From: Caprella mutica
Lineage: Eukaryota > Arthropoda > Malacostraca > Amphipoda > Caprellidae
Direction: 5' to 3'
Assembly (NCBI GenBank): GCA_947561585.1
Contig: CANNZV010001839.1
Coordinates: 62,001-126,000 of the forward strand
Length of the DNA: 64,000 bases
Below are positions 11,336 through 21,580 of the stretch, one piece after another (within the stretch, counting starts at the first letter, position 1; each line of letters starts with the position of its first letter). Under the pieces are notes generated by a model. It was not told where the DNA came from, did not search any database, and saw only the letters and a program-made list of their open reading frames with translations. Made by a program: the position numbers and the translations under genes.

Positions 11336-12858
11336 AGGAACTATTTTCTTATATTTTGGCAGCTGCAATAAATTTCCTTTCCATATAAATTTCAATAATG
11401 GTAAATTTTTTTTTTGGTAGTTGGAAATTTTCATTTGAGTATTTTTTGCAAACAGAAAGACATTTTTCTTTTTCCAATCAAAATATGAGACGTTTTCAAC
11501 GGTCATTTTAATAATCAAAATTCTTATTCAATTTATCAACAGCAATCAGTAAATGAAAGCAATATTAAATTTAAATGATTTTGAAAATTAGCCGTACGTA
11601 GCTATGTAAAGGATATCAGTATATCAATTGCAGAAAAATTGCAATATTATAACAGTATATTAGTTAATTGATAGTCATATACATTATTATTATTATAGGA
11701 AACATTTATCCGTCTGATATACGCAAATTACCTCAATTTTCAAAATTTGTTTCCAAAAGTACTAAGATTCACTTTCAAAAATCATATCTAGAGGATCAGG
11801 AAAGTTTTCGCAATAAAAGCCATTGTTTTCTTTCAACTGAGAGCTAATAATGAAGTTTTTATTGAGTTCTTCCATCACTTCACACAATGGATTTTCATCA
11901 GATTTTTCATTTTGGTTTGAGAGTCTCGAGAAAACAGAAATTGTTGCTTTCCAGATTTAATTTATTTTGTAAACCGGAGGTTTGATAGTCACTGATAATT
12001 TGGACTGAATGCATTACGCTACTCTTTTTGTACTCACGATAAGAAAGATTTATTTCTGGGTTTGCTCTATTTTTTCATGGTAGGACGTTATTTGTTTTAG
12101 ATCATTATGAATCGATGTTTTATTTAACACACATGAAATTCTTTCGACTATTTGTGAAATAGAACAAACAATTTAATCCTTAATATGTCTCTTATGAGTA
12201 GCAATATTTCAAATTTTCAATATTAAAAACTATTGATATAGATAATAATATTATCTTTCATGATAATTACGATTATAATTTTTTTCTTGAAAAAAAAAAT
12301 TATGTTTGATATTAGAATTCTCAAAACGACGATTGAGAAAATGTAGATTGTATCCTTGAATAAACTGTGAATTTGTTTGTGTTATTTTTCTATATATTTT
12401 TCATCATTAATTAAAGTTTTTGTTCATTCGGTGTAAATATAATATATCTAAAAAGTGTATTATATAATTATACTTTAATGTATATAACAGTCTGTTAAGT
12501 CTCTTTTAATTTTTGTGATCAAATTTCACTCATATAATTTATTCATGTCATTCTATATCAATTAATTATTATTTTTAATAGTTAATGACATTATTAATTT
12601 CCCCTTGTGTCCTAAATGTCAGAAACAATTTATTGTAAAAAATTATTTAAATGACACTTTTATCGAGTTATTACGAACTATCTCCATTATATGATGAATT
12701 CAGTTAATAAAAAAAAATGGTCTTTTTATTTTGATAGAGGTGTTATTATATTATATTTTTTATTATTCCGCAACTATTTAAACTTATATTCATATAACCT
12801 CTATTTCCAGTTCATTATTAAATATTTCAATTGATTTTTAAATTTATTTAAATTTAAA

Positions 12859-13139
12859 TATAAGAAATACCATCAGAAAATCTAAGATAGATTTAAGATA
12901 GTACAGTCATAGAAGTTCATATAAGTAATATTATCTGAAAATCTTTGAAGATTTAAAATGGATCAGTCATAGAAGTTCATATAATGAATATTATCGTAAA
13001 ATCTTCGCAGATTTAAGATGTTGCAGCCATTCAAATTTATAGTAGGATTATTATCAGAAAATCTTCGTAGATTTAAGATGGTTCATACGTAGAAGTTCAT
13101 ATAAGGAACATTATCAGAATATTTTCGGAGATTTTGGTT
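12859..13139. repeat. Tandem repeat, 60-bp unit, about 4.7 copies
   Basis: Units starting near 12859, 12901, 12961, 13021 and 13081 keep an exact 60-bp register. Each has a version of CAGTCATAGAAGTTCATATA, then ATTATC-GAAAATCTT, then CAGATTTAAGATG. Divergence between units is moderate and the first unit is partial. It is non-coding. Confidence 0.8.
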
Positions 13140-13320
13140 GATATAATCTACTATACATCATGGTTGGGAAATATTACGTTGATTATAGATGTTTATAGGA
13201 TTTTTTGCCCATGGATGATATATATCGAATATTATATATAATCACGTAAGATCTAGCCCCCCATAATGTCTGTACACTATAATCTTCTATGACCCCACCA
13301 TAATATTCTCATTGGGTAAC

Positions 13321-13470
13321 GATATCGAGGGAATAATCCAGGAATTAGTGAAAGTTAGTTGATCCCTATCGATATCGAGGGAATATTCCAAGAATTACTG
13401 AAAATTGGTTTATCCCCTAAGGATATCGAGGGAATAATCCAGGAATTAGTTAAAAATAGTTGATCCCCTA
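13321..13470. repeat. Tandem repeat, 50-51-bp unit, 3 copies
   Basis: GATATCGAGGGAATA begins at 13321, 13371 and 13422, each followed by TCCA-GAATTA-TGAAA-TTGGTT/AGTTGATCCC. The unit is unrelated to the neighbouring 60-bp and 147-bp arrays. Confidence 0.8.
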
Positions 13471-13612
13471 AAAATTATAAAAGAAATGATTATAAAAGAA
13501 GAAAAGAAATAATCTATGAAATATGAAACTATATTTATCGATGATAACCTAAAGATAAACTTGAGTTATCATATTGCATAAACTTGTTCATTAAAAATCC
13601 TACATCTACTGT

Positions 13613-13690
13613 GTCCTGGATGGTCGAGTGGTTAGCGTCGCAAGCAGAAGTCAACAAGGTGCGGGTTCGAGACCCGGAAAGATCACTTCA
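13613..13690 (+). repeat. tRNA-like sequence, probable SINE head or tRNA pseudogene
   Basis: There is an A-box-like TGGTCGAGTGG at 13621-13631 and a B-box-like GGTTCGAGACC at 13664-13674, 43 bp apart start to start, as in tRNA genes and tRNA-derived SINEs (internal RNA polymerase III promoter). CGGG/CCCG pairs around TTCGAGA to give a T-arm. The D-stem has a mismatch, and the would-be acceptor strands (around TCCTGGA and AAAGATC) do not pair, so this is not a functional tRNA. A pyrimidine-rich tail follows (TTCATTTCTTTCTTCATTTC). No second copy was seen in the window. The overlapping open frame 13584-13868 is incidental. Confidence 0.6.
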
Positions 13691-13814
13691 TTTCTTTCTT
13701 CATTTCTTTCCATTTAATTTGTATATAACAATATGTTTCATTCAACTAATTCATGTAAAGTCAAACGTACACGCACAAATGCATTATATGCTAGGAAATA
13801 TTAATTTTGGTATT

Positions 13815-14108
13815 CTTCTAGGATTATGGGTGAAATCATCTGATAGTATAGGAGATTCCCCCTTTTAATTATAGGAGTGAACATGGTAGAAAACTTGGAC
13901 ATAAGCACCCCCAATTCTCTTCTATTATTATGGTAGAAAGACTCCTTTAATCTCCCAAAATCTTCTATGATTATGGATGAAATCATCTGATGGTATAGGA
14001 GATTCCCCCCTTTAATTATAGGAGTGAACATGGTAGAAAACTTGGACATAAGCACCCCCAATTCTCTTCTATGATTATGGTAGAAATGCCGCTTTAATCT
14101 CCCAAAAT
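13815..14108. repeat. 147-bp tandem duplication (2 copies)
   Basis: Copies at 13815-13961 and 13962-14108 are nearly identical: both hold CTTCTA-GATTATGG, GAAATCATCTGAT-GTATAG, GAACATGGTAGAAAACTTGG and CACCCCCAATTCTCTTCTAT. The high identity implies a recent duplication compared with the 60-bp array upstream. The minus-strand open frame across it (13801-14061) simply repeats itself and is not a gene. Confidence 0.85.
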
Positions 14109-14193
14109 CTTCATGTCCCCCCTATAATTTTTTCCCTGGGTATTTCCCTTTTCTTGGAATTCACAAAAATTAGTAAATTGCATCTTAAATATT

Positions 14194-14355
14194 TCATTGA
14201 ATGTTTAAAGTATAGTCCGTAAGTGTAGATCTTGCTACACATCCAATTTCAGTAGCTTTTCTGACAGATAAACCTTTTTGGAATTCATCAAATTTTTTTT
14301 GAATATCTTCTTTATTACGGACTCTATCAGTTTTCCTTTTATAATGAAAAGGCAT
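14194..14355 (-). pseudogene. psq/pogo-type helix-turn-helix fragment
   Basis: From the Met at 14355 the minus strand encodes 53 residues starting MPFHYKRKTDR, then KKFDEFQKGLSVRKATEIG and CVARSTLTDY before a stop. A basic YKRKTDR start, a helix, G-LS-RKA and then V-RSTL is the pattern of the psq-type HTH at the N-terminus of pogo/Tigger transposases and of domesticated derivatives. It would bind transposon ends. The rest (CENP-B-type HTH and DDE domain) is absent on either side. I see no flanking TIRs and no convincing splice donor after the HTH. It could be a transposon relic or, less likely, one exon of a host gene. Confidence 0.5.
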
Positions 14356-14734
14356 GAATACGATCGCCAAACTATCAAATAAAGCAACTAATATTAAAAT
14401 TTGCAATAATTGATCTTATGAACAAATGATATGCCAATTAAAATAGTTCAGAATGTCCTTTTAATAAGAATTACTTCAATAAATTGTAATGGTGGACTGA
14501 ATCGGATAAAGAGGGAAGGTTCGGACTCCGGCCAAACCAACCTAAACAGAAGTGTTTGAACCATCCCAAATGACACTTCAAAATTAAAAAAAAAAATCTA
14601 AAAAAAAACATTTTTCTAATCTCATTCGTATTATTCTTCTAACACAGCAAACATAACATAAAATATTGATATAATTCATACCTTTGAGATTGATAATCAG
14701 TTTTCACGACCGAAATGTCCGGCTACCTTAGTAC

Positions 14735-14870
14735 CTCACAACTAATTCCATCTGATGGCTCTCTATCTCACAACTCAGTCTGTCTTATCTCTTATCCAAC
14801 AAAGTTTCTTCACCAACACAAATATACATGCAGGACACGGAATAAATGTTTTGATGAGGCCTCAAAACGG
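14735..14870 (-). repeat. Dispersed repeat shared with 28185-28320 (inverted)
   Basis: The reverse complement of 28185-28320 aligns with this segment, including the exact run CTCACAACTCAGTCTGTCTT and a TCACCAACA-AAAT-TACATGCA block. The fragment here keeps the frame around EIES--MEL-VR seen in the 28-kb copy but ends soon after. The family is unknown. Confidence 0.6.
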
Positions 14871-14958
14871 GGGAAAAGTTGCAGATTGAGAAAGTAGGTA
14901 CAGGAGAAAGTGAAACTAACGCTATTTTATTTTATAATGGAATGATATACATTTATAC

Positions 14959-14991
14959 CACCATGCAGTGTATAATATACACTGCATGGTG
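14959..14991. other. Perfect 16-bp palindrome with 1-nt centre
   Basis: CACCATGCAGTGTATA (14959-14974), a single A, then the exact reverse complement TATACACTGCATGGTG (14976-14991). A 16-bp perfect match with a one-base centre is very unlikely by chance. The flanks do not extend the pairing. It could be the tip of a MITE hairpin, a protein-binding site or a cruciform-forming site. Confidence 0.8.
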
Positions 14992-15244
14992 ATAGATTCA
15001 TAGTGTTCTAATTCCAGATAATTCTCAATTCTTACAAAATTGGTTTATGGTATCCAGATCGATTTAAGAATATCTTCATTCTTCAAGCATTACAATTAGA
15101 AAATTTTATTTAGATGTCAAAAATGTATTGTTGATACACATTTAGAAAAAAATATTTCCAGAATAAAGATTTCTAATCAATACAATCATATCTGTTTTAC
15201 AATTTTGCATGCTTCCCTTGTAAAAAAATAATAACTCTTATTGT

Positions 15245-15904
15245 TACACATATTGCCAAGCGGCAATCACAGCTGTGGTTAAGCCCTGAACTCTCTTGGG
15301 CAGCTGGTTGACGTCACTCTTCAGTGGGTTAAGGCTCACGTGGGTACCATTGGTAATGAAAATGCCGATTTCCTAGCGAAGGAAGCAGCTAAGACCTACT
15401 GTGAAGGACCAGAACCCTTTCTACCAGTGCCACTTAGTGCATGTAAACTTTCAGTTTACCGGTGGATTGCAGATAACTCCAGAAGAAGATGGGCTCACCT
15501 ATCTTCTTGTAGACATACCAAAGAGCTCTTCGAGCAGCCTCTGGATAGGAGAGGCTGCCAAGGACGGAAACTTTGGATCCCATAACAGGATTACTGGAAA
15601 ATGGACCAATGACATTTGCCGACGATGTGGTCTTACCACAGAGACAAAGACTCATATTGTTGAAGAATGCCCTTAATTCTTGTCACAGGATTTCTAACTT
15701 AGCTCCACAGAATTACCAGGATTTTAACCTTCTCGTATCTTTCTACCATTCTTGAAAGAATTGGGACCCTAGAGGATTTCAACGACTAGTCTCTAGATCG
15801 GTTCAATAGGGATTCAGTACAAATGGGCCCACCAGTACAAATGGGTATGAGAGCTCTCCCGCCTTCACAACGGCGTGCGGGGATCCTCTCATTAATAATA
15901 ATAA
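15245..15904 (+). mobile_element. 3' fragment of a LINE (RNase H, zinc knuckle, (TAA)n tail)
   Basis: Homology begins abruptly at an RNase H CQAAI block (15254-15268) and continues through the rest of RNase H, a C-terminal zinc knuckle, a short 3' UTR and a TAATAATAATAA tail at 15892-15904. An RNase H domain with a (TAA)n tail is seen in I-group and related LINEs; the clade assignment is inference. The 5' portion (RT and endonuclease) is missing, as expected for 5' truncation. The GC content is clearly above the flanks. Confidence 0.75.
15255..15676 (+). pseudogene. LINE RNase H and C-terminal zinc-knuckle remnant
   Basis: One frame reads LGQLVDVTLQWVKAHVG then GNENADFLAKEAAKT, the C-terminal half of an RNase H domain with the characteristic H and GNE-AD motifs that help bind metal and cleave RNA in RNA:DNA hybrids. 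Upstream, a stop or frameshift separates it from the QAAI strand, where the expected SD-S-Q aspartate is replaced by Y-C. Downstream the sense moves by frameshift to another frame with CRRCGLTTETKTHIVEECP, a CX2CX8HX4C knuckle. Several frame changes show decay. Confidence 0.75.
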
Positions 15905-16689
15905 TACACATTTATTTTATCATATAAGATATAAAATGTCTTTTATCTCCACAATAATAATTCCAAGAAAGATTTATTACTGCAAAACATTCTTTTGTTA
16001 CACGTATTTTCTCAATTGTTTCCTTTTCTGACTAAAAACACAGCACTTCACCAGTGAGATTTGAAGCGAAATTAAAAACTCATTCGAATATCAAACTAAG
16101 GGATAAAGAATATGAATTTTATCAAATACTAATTGTTTGGACGAAAATGAAGAAGAACATTGCCGCATGATTAAATACATGGTATGATGCATTTAATTGT
16201 GGTTTATTCATTCCAAACTATTTTAATTGTTAGAAACTATAGGTATATAGTAACTGAAAATAATGTATTATTTCAATAGCTAATATATCTCACTCATAAC
16301 TTTATTTTTACCTCCATTGATATCATAATACGATATTAACTAAATGAAGTTTACTCCATATTAATCCATTTACCAACTCCTTGTCTAGAATCTAACACAA
16401 TAATATCAGCAAATAATATAAAGGTAATCAGGCGATGAATAATTGATAGAACAAATTAAGAACGAGAGATTATAGGATGAGAGGAATGAATTCTTTTCTT
16501 TATTCCATGAAATTCCCTTCACTTTTATTATATAGCAAGTAATTTATTTCAAAAGCAGTAATGTATTTCTGAATACTTTGAAAGGCGAAATAATTGAGAT
16601 ATTTTTCTGGATACCAAAAATGTATTTAAAATTATATGAATATATATTTTGAATTTAAATTTAAAATATTATGAAATTTTTATGCGTAA

Positions 16690-16790
16690 TAACAATTCCC
16701 TCCTCCTCCATTCAGTCTTTCCTCCAGTCTGTAAATTGAAGACTTACAGCTACTCATTACAGGTAATTTGGAGGCAAATTGCTAACATTG
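16690..16790 (+). repeat. Dispersed repeat family, copy 2
   Basis: CTCCTCCATTCAGTCTTTCC...CAGTCTGTAAATTG...TACTCATTACAG aligns by eye with 62630-62700 and with the reverse of 5275-5440. It is more diverged than those two are from each other. Confidence 0.4.
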
Positions 16791-18208
16791 TCTGGTGAGA
16801 ATCACTCCGCGTTGAGAAAACAGTGTTAACAAAACTGTAGGATTTAAAGGGTAGTGAAGTATTCTGAGAAATTAAGAAATGAATTATAATTTTAGTTAAC
16901 TGAAAATTAAGAATTACTGGAAATGACCACTCTAATTGATTAATTATATAATCGAATGTTTATTATATTTGTTACGTTTCAATAATGATAAATAAATAAA
17001 TGTAAATGACATTTAGGATGCGACAGCTTACACTTCTGATTCAATTGATATTATGGATTCACAATTATATTCAAAATCAATTAGGTAGTATGAGAATTAA
17101 AGATTGTATCACAGAAGTATTTTTTTAATTGTTGGTATTAAAGTGACCCACGTGGCCATGATACCCAAGTGGCCACGCATTATTAGTTTTTTCATTTTAA
17201 TATGTTTTATTATTGAAATTGTGACATGTGGATGGATGACTAAAGAGGCTCTTACTAAAGTATATATTAATAATTAAATCGTTTTCCAATCAAAAAAGAA
17301 AAAAAAAACATTCAAAATATAAATGGTCCATCGTCGAAAATGCCATCTACTCACTAAGAAATGGCGCCTAAATAAGAGTAATTAAATAGGAGAGTGAAGA
17401 AATTTACTGTTTAAATAAAATTTTTGTCAGATATGACAGTAAACTCTAAAAATAATTGTCATTTAATCTATTTATGAATTTTTAAATCAATTATTGTATT
17501 TTTATAATATATTCGGTGTTATATATTGGATATACTTGCAAGTTTCTGCTGTTAGAGGAAAAGGCTTTGAATAAAAAATGTATTGAGTATATGACACACG
17601 ATCATACATTCTAATATCTAACTGCAATATAGTGATTTCTGGAAAATTATTTGAATTACTTGTAAAGAATATTATCGTGATTTGAAAACTCAATTTGTAT
17701 AAGAGTTAAACAGTGTTAAACTTAGAAGCTTATAGAATATTCTACAACTGAATCAACGTTCGAAAACCACCACCATTCAACTGAAGGGATTCATCTTAAC
17801 TATTTTCCCTTCCAATTGTTTGTGCGACATAAACATTCTACTTTTCGTATCTCTTCATCTTGGGTCCTTTAAAAAGTGAATTAGAACAAAGATTTTCCTC
17901 TAAGAAAATAATCTATTATCAAACATGTATTAATGCAATTTCTACATTTGGAATTAATTTTTTCAGTGGTTGTTGAAAGCCTTATTGCCTCCAAATGGTG
18001 AAATCAGATAAAATCAATTGTTAAACCTGTGAAAAAAATTCGATTATTTTTATTATCTAGGATTAGGTAGTTAGTACAAATTAAAAATGGTTTTTATTTA
18101 GTATATATTATTAACTGTACTTATACTACGAAGAAAAGTAATTTATATTATAATTAATACAAATCTTCAGACTTCAATTCGTTTCACAAGTAGGTGACAC
18201 GAATTTCA

Positions 18209-18330
18209 TCGAATTCGAAGCGCCGAGGAAAAACAGAGTTTTCTTGGTTTCAAGTGAATTGGTGATACAAATTTCGTTCGGATCTCTCACGTGTTCATTG
18301 AATTCGAAGCGCTGAGTAAAAACAGACTTT
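18209..18330. repeat. Direct repeat, period about 89 bp
   Basis: TCGAATTCGAAGCGCCGAGG then AAAAACAGAGTTTT at 18209-18243 recurs as TTGAATTCGAAGCGCTGAGT then AAAAACAGACTTTT near 18296-18330. An ACGAATTTC/ACAAATTTC pair lies upstream of each. The function is unknown. Confidence 0.55.
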
Positions 18331-20192
18331 TTCTTTGATCTTCACGGTGTTTTTTTTTTACCAGACGGACCAAAAAGAGAGAAACAGACTGAATGAGTTA
18401 AGGAAATAGAAACAGTGTGAACTCCATGAATAAATTGCCAGGTATTAATTACTGCTATCAAAGTGAGACTTTTTAATTGAAAAAAGAGAGTTGTGAAAAG
18501 AAATGTAAAGGGCTATAAGGTTTAAAATTTATTTTGTTGTTTAACATAATAGTGTTTGATGAAAGCAGGTTATATTTGTTTGTATACCAATAATTTTGAA
18601 ACCTTATTGAAACGTTTCAGACCGTATATTAAGTTTTTCTTATAATTATTAGCATCGATATTCAATGTTAAATAGTCAAGATAAAAAGTGTGATAATATA
18701 TTAAAAAGAAATAAACAAAGTAAATAAAATAGATAATATAAAAAGTAAGAATAATAAGCAAATCTCATGACGGAAAAGAGAAACGCAGTCAATATCTTGG
18801 AATAATTCTTTGAATTTTATCTAAGAAAATTAAAAACCATTATATATAAAATATGATCTACTAGGCATGCCATTTATTCATGTTTTTCTTCTCCATTCAA
18901 TATGTAACAACTGAGTATAAAGTTACTATATAACTTTCCATTGACGAGTTGCAAAACAAAAGAAACTTCAGATAATTACATCCTGCAGAAAAAAGTTTCT
19001 TTCACTCTCAATTTTCAGCACAATATTATTTACCATTTATTGTAATATTTTAGATTATCAAAGTGGATTTGTATATAGAAATAATGATTATTAAATATGT
19101 CTGGTATAATGAACCAATCTGACTTGGTGAACATTCCGTTTTATTTCCTTGAATCATGTTGACACAGAGTTTCCGAAAACTGTGAGTGTCCGAGACCAGC
19201 GAAATTCCGTTTCATTCGTGCACGAAACCATTCCTCAAAATCATCTCAATCTGGAGAAAGAAACATGAGCGTTATTGTAGGCAGACAATTTTAGGTAAAT
19301 TACCATCATTATCTCCTGATGGACACTTTACGAGTACAATGTGTACTGGCATTGAAAATGATGGACACAATGAGAAAAATGATGGAGATGAGGTCACGTT
19401 ATTCAAATGTGGTAGTGGGCAAATTCTATAATTTAAAATTTGAGTCCAAGTTCTACTTTAAAATAAATGATGAAATCTCTTCAATGAAGGGAGCAGAATA
19501 TCGAAAGAAATAAGATTGAAAAATTTCTATCATATTTCTCGAGAGATTGTTTAAAAATAAAAATAAAATTATACACCTCTAAAATGCATTATAAATATTC
19601 CAAAATGTAATTTAAACTCAAACATGAAGAAAAATCAAACGTGTCCTAAAAGACATATTTTACATATTTTTTATACGTAATAGTATATTAAACAGATTAA
19701 TTCTAATACTCATTTTAATAATACATCCAGTACAAGCATAACAACAATTCATTGCACATAAGAATATTGTATTCAATAAACTAGACTATAAAACATTCAT
19801 GACATTGCAACTACGAGGCTCTGGAATTTCATTAAATGCATTCAGGTTCTCAATATTGGAGATAAATTCGGATTTTTTCGTTAATTTTTGAAGGAAAATG
19901 CAAAATATTACACGTTAGAGGTTATTACGAAATATGATATTCTGTCATTTGAATATAAATTATATAATAGGTAGAGTGTGAGGAGACTGTCAGTAGTGTG
20001 AGTGTGAGGAGACTATCAAACAATTTGAGAATATACTTTACTGAGGGCATGAAAAGCGGGAAGCACCATTAACTATGCTTATATTTCATGGCAATGATAC
20101 AGCGAGAAAAAACAGCTGAATTTCTTCTTATGATAAATCAATTATTTTTGAAGTTTTCATTAACAGAATTGCTCCATTTTGTTCATAAAAAA

Positions 20193-20220
20193 AGTATAAA
20201 AAGTTCCGACTTTTTATACT
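20193..20220. other. 12-bp perfect hairpin
   Basis: AGTATAAAAAGT, loop TCCG, ACTTTTTATACT. It is perfect but AT-rich and has no associated gene. Confidence 0.6.
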
Positions 20221-21364
20221 ATATTACATAAAATGAATATTCTACAACAACCATGAGTCTGAAGATAAACTCCAACTTCAGTTATTCCAATTAGCCAAAC
20301 TATTCCAAGTCCTCAGCATTCCAGTGGGAATGTTTGACATATTCCTGTTCTACTGAGTGTTTCAGATGAAGTTTCAGGTGTTGTCCGTCACTCAGAGTTC
20401 GGATTACTTGGCGATGTTAACCTGTCCAAATTTCAGAAGTGTTGTCTTTGAACGGTGAGGTAGAGAAAAATTAAAAACTGTTATTTCTTCATGTTCTGGT
20501 CTCTATATTCTCAATCTAATGTGGAACGAAATAGTGTTTTAAAGTCACCATAAAAACTACATATAAATTTATAACCTAATTTTAAAAATCAATAGAAATG
20601 TATTCATAATTTAATGGTAAATATTGTGTGTTTATATTAATATATTATTTGAATACATTTCTTTTTCTTTAAAAAATGCTATTATAAATACCATATTGAT
20701 TTAGTTCATTTCTTTTATACATAATTATCAATGGTTTTCCAAATTTGACCTAAAATTCATATATTAGACTTTCCATAATACTACAATAATTTGTTGAACC
20801 TATTTCTATGATTTTTTTGTAGATTCCAAAATAAAAACGAAACAAAATGAATAGTGTTGCTGTTATTTATTTTTCCTTGTGTTTATTGTGTCTGCAGATC
20901 ATTCCTTTATTATACAGTAACTTAATTATTGCTTGCAATATCAAGCTTTGTAATAATCATTAATTAAAGGTAAATATATGAACAGACATTATTTGTTTCA
21001 CTATTTTATCGTTGTATAATTATATCGTTTGTTCTGTTTACAGTTCAATAAATGTTATTCCTTTCAGACAAGATGGCTGTGCGACGTTTCCGTTGCAATT
21101 TATGAATATCATTACTGTTATTATTATTTGATTCATTGTACATCAATTACCCTGAGAGAAAAAGGAACAATATCAAAATATAATTTCTGAACTCGAGACA
21201 ATGTGTGTCTGCAAATTCAAAATCGAATTTTCAAAAATGATATTAGGCGAAATTCAAATTTCACACTCTACAGTTGTGATGTTTACAGTATCTTTAAACA
21301 TAGCAAATTCTTGTAAACGGGTCATTTTTAAAAATTAAATTACAAAATAAATACACAAAGAAGT

Positions 21365-21580
21365 AGGGTCGGGAGGGGTAAATCTTGCGCATTAAAAAAA
21401 CTTTTTGGTGCTACATTTTAGTTTTTGCAGTTATACGATTAATATTTGACATGAAAAACCACACTGAGGCCTTCTATACACCATCCAAAGGAAAAAAAAT
21501 AAGCACTTTTATAATCCGAGTTATTGACGAGTTATGGGGCAATTCTTGCGCGGGAGAGGGCGAATATTTGCGCACCCATT
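21365..21580. other. Block with repeated GGGGNAATNCTTGCGC motif
   Basis: GGGGTAAATCTTGCGCA (21376-21392), GGGGCAATTCTTGCGCGG (near 21537) and GGGCGAATATTTGCGCACCC (near 21559) share a G-rich, TTGCGC-ending motif that stands out from the AT-rich flank. A 65-codon open frame (21385-21582) lies between but starts inside the motif and has no recognised domain. It may be a MITE remnant. Confidence 0.35.

Larger units (their letters stand above)
9106..12855. other. Non-coding AT-rich stretch
   Basis: I see no gene here. The short open frames (10444-10668 and 11327-11518, minus) look like chance. Recognisable structure is limited to a degenerate 15-bp array at 9491-9550 and a two-copy direct repeat at 11170-11335. 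Confidence 0.5.

Noticed and set aside
13613..13690. A functional tRNA gene
   Set aside because: The acceptor strands do not pair and the D-stem has a mismatch; only the A and B boxes and T-arm are good.
13584..13868. 94-codon open frame over the tRNA-like sequence
   Set aside because: It runs through the tRNA-like boxes and the tandem duplication and shows no protein-like features.
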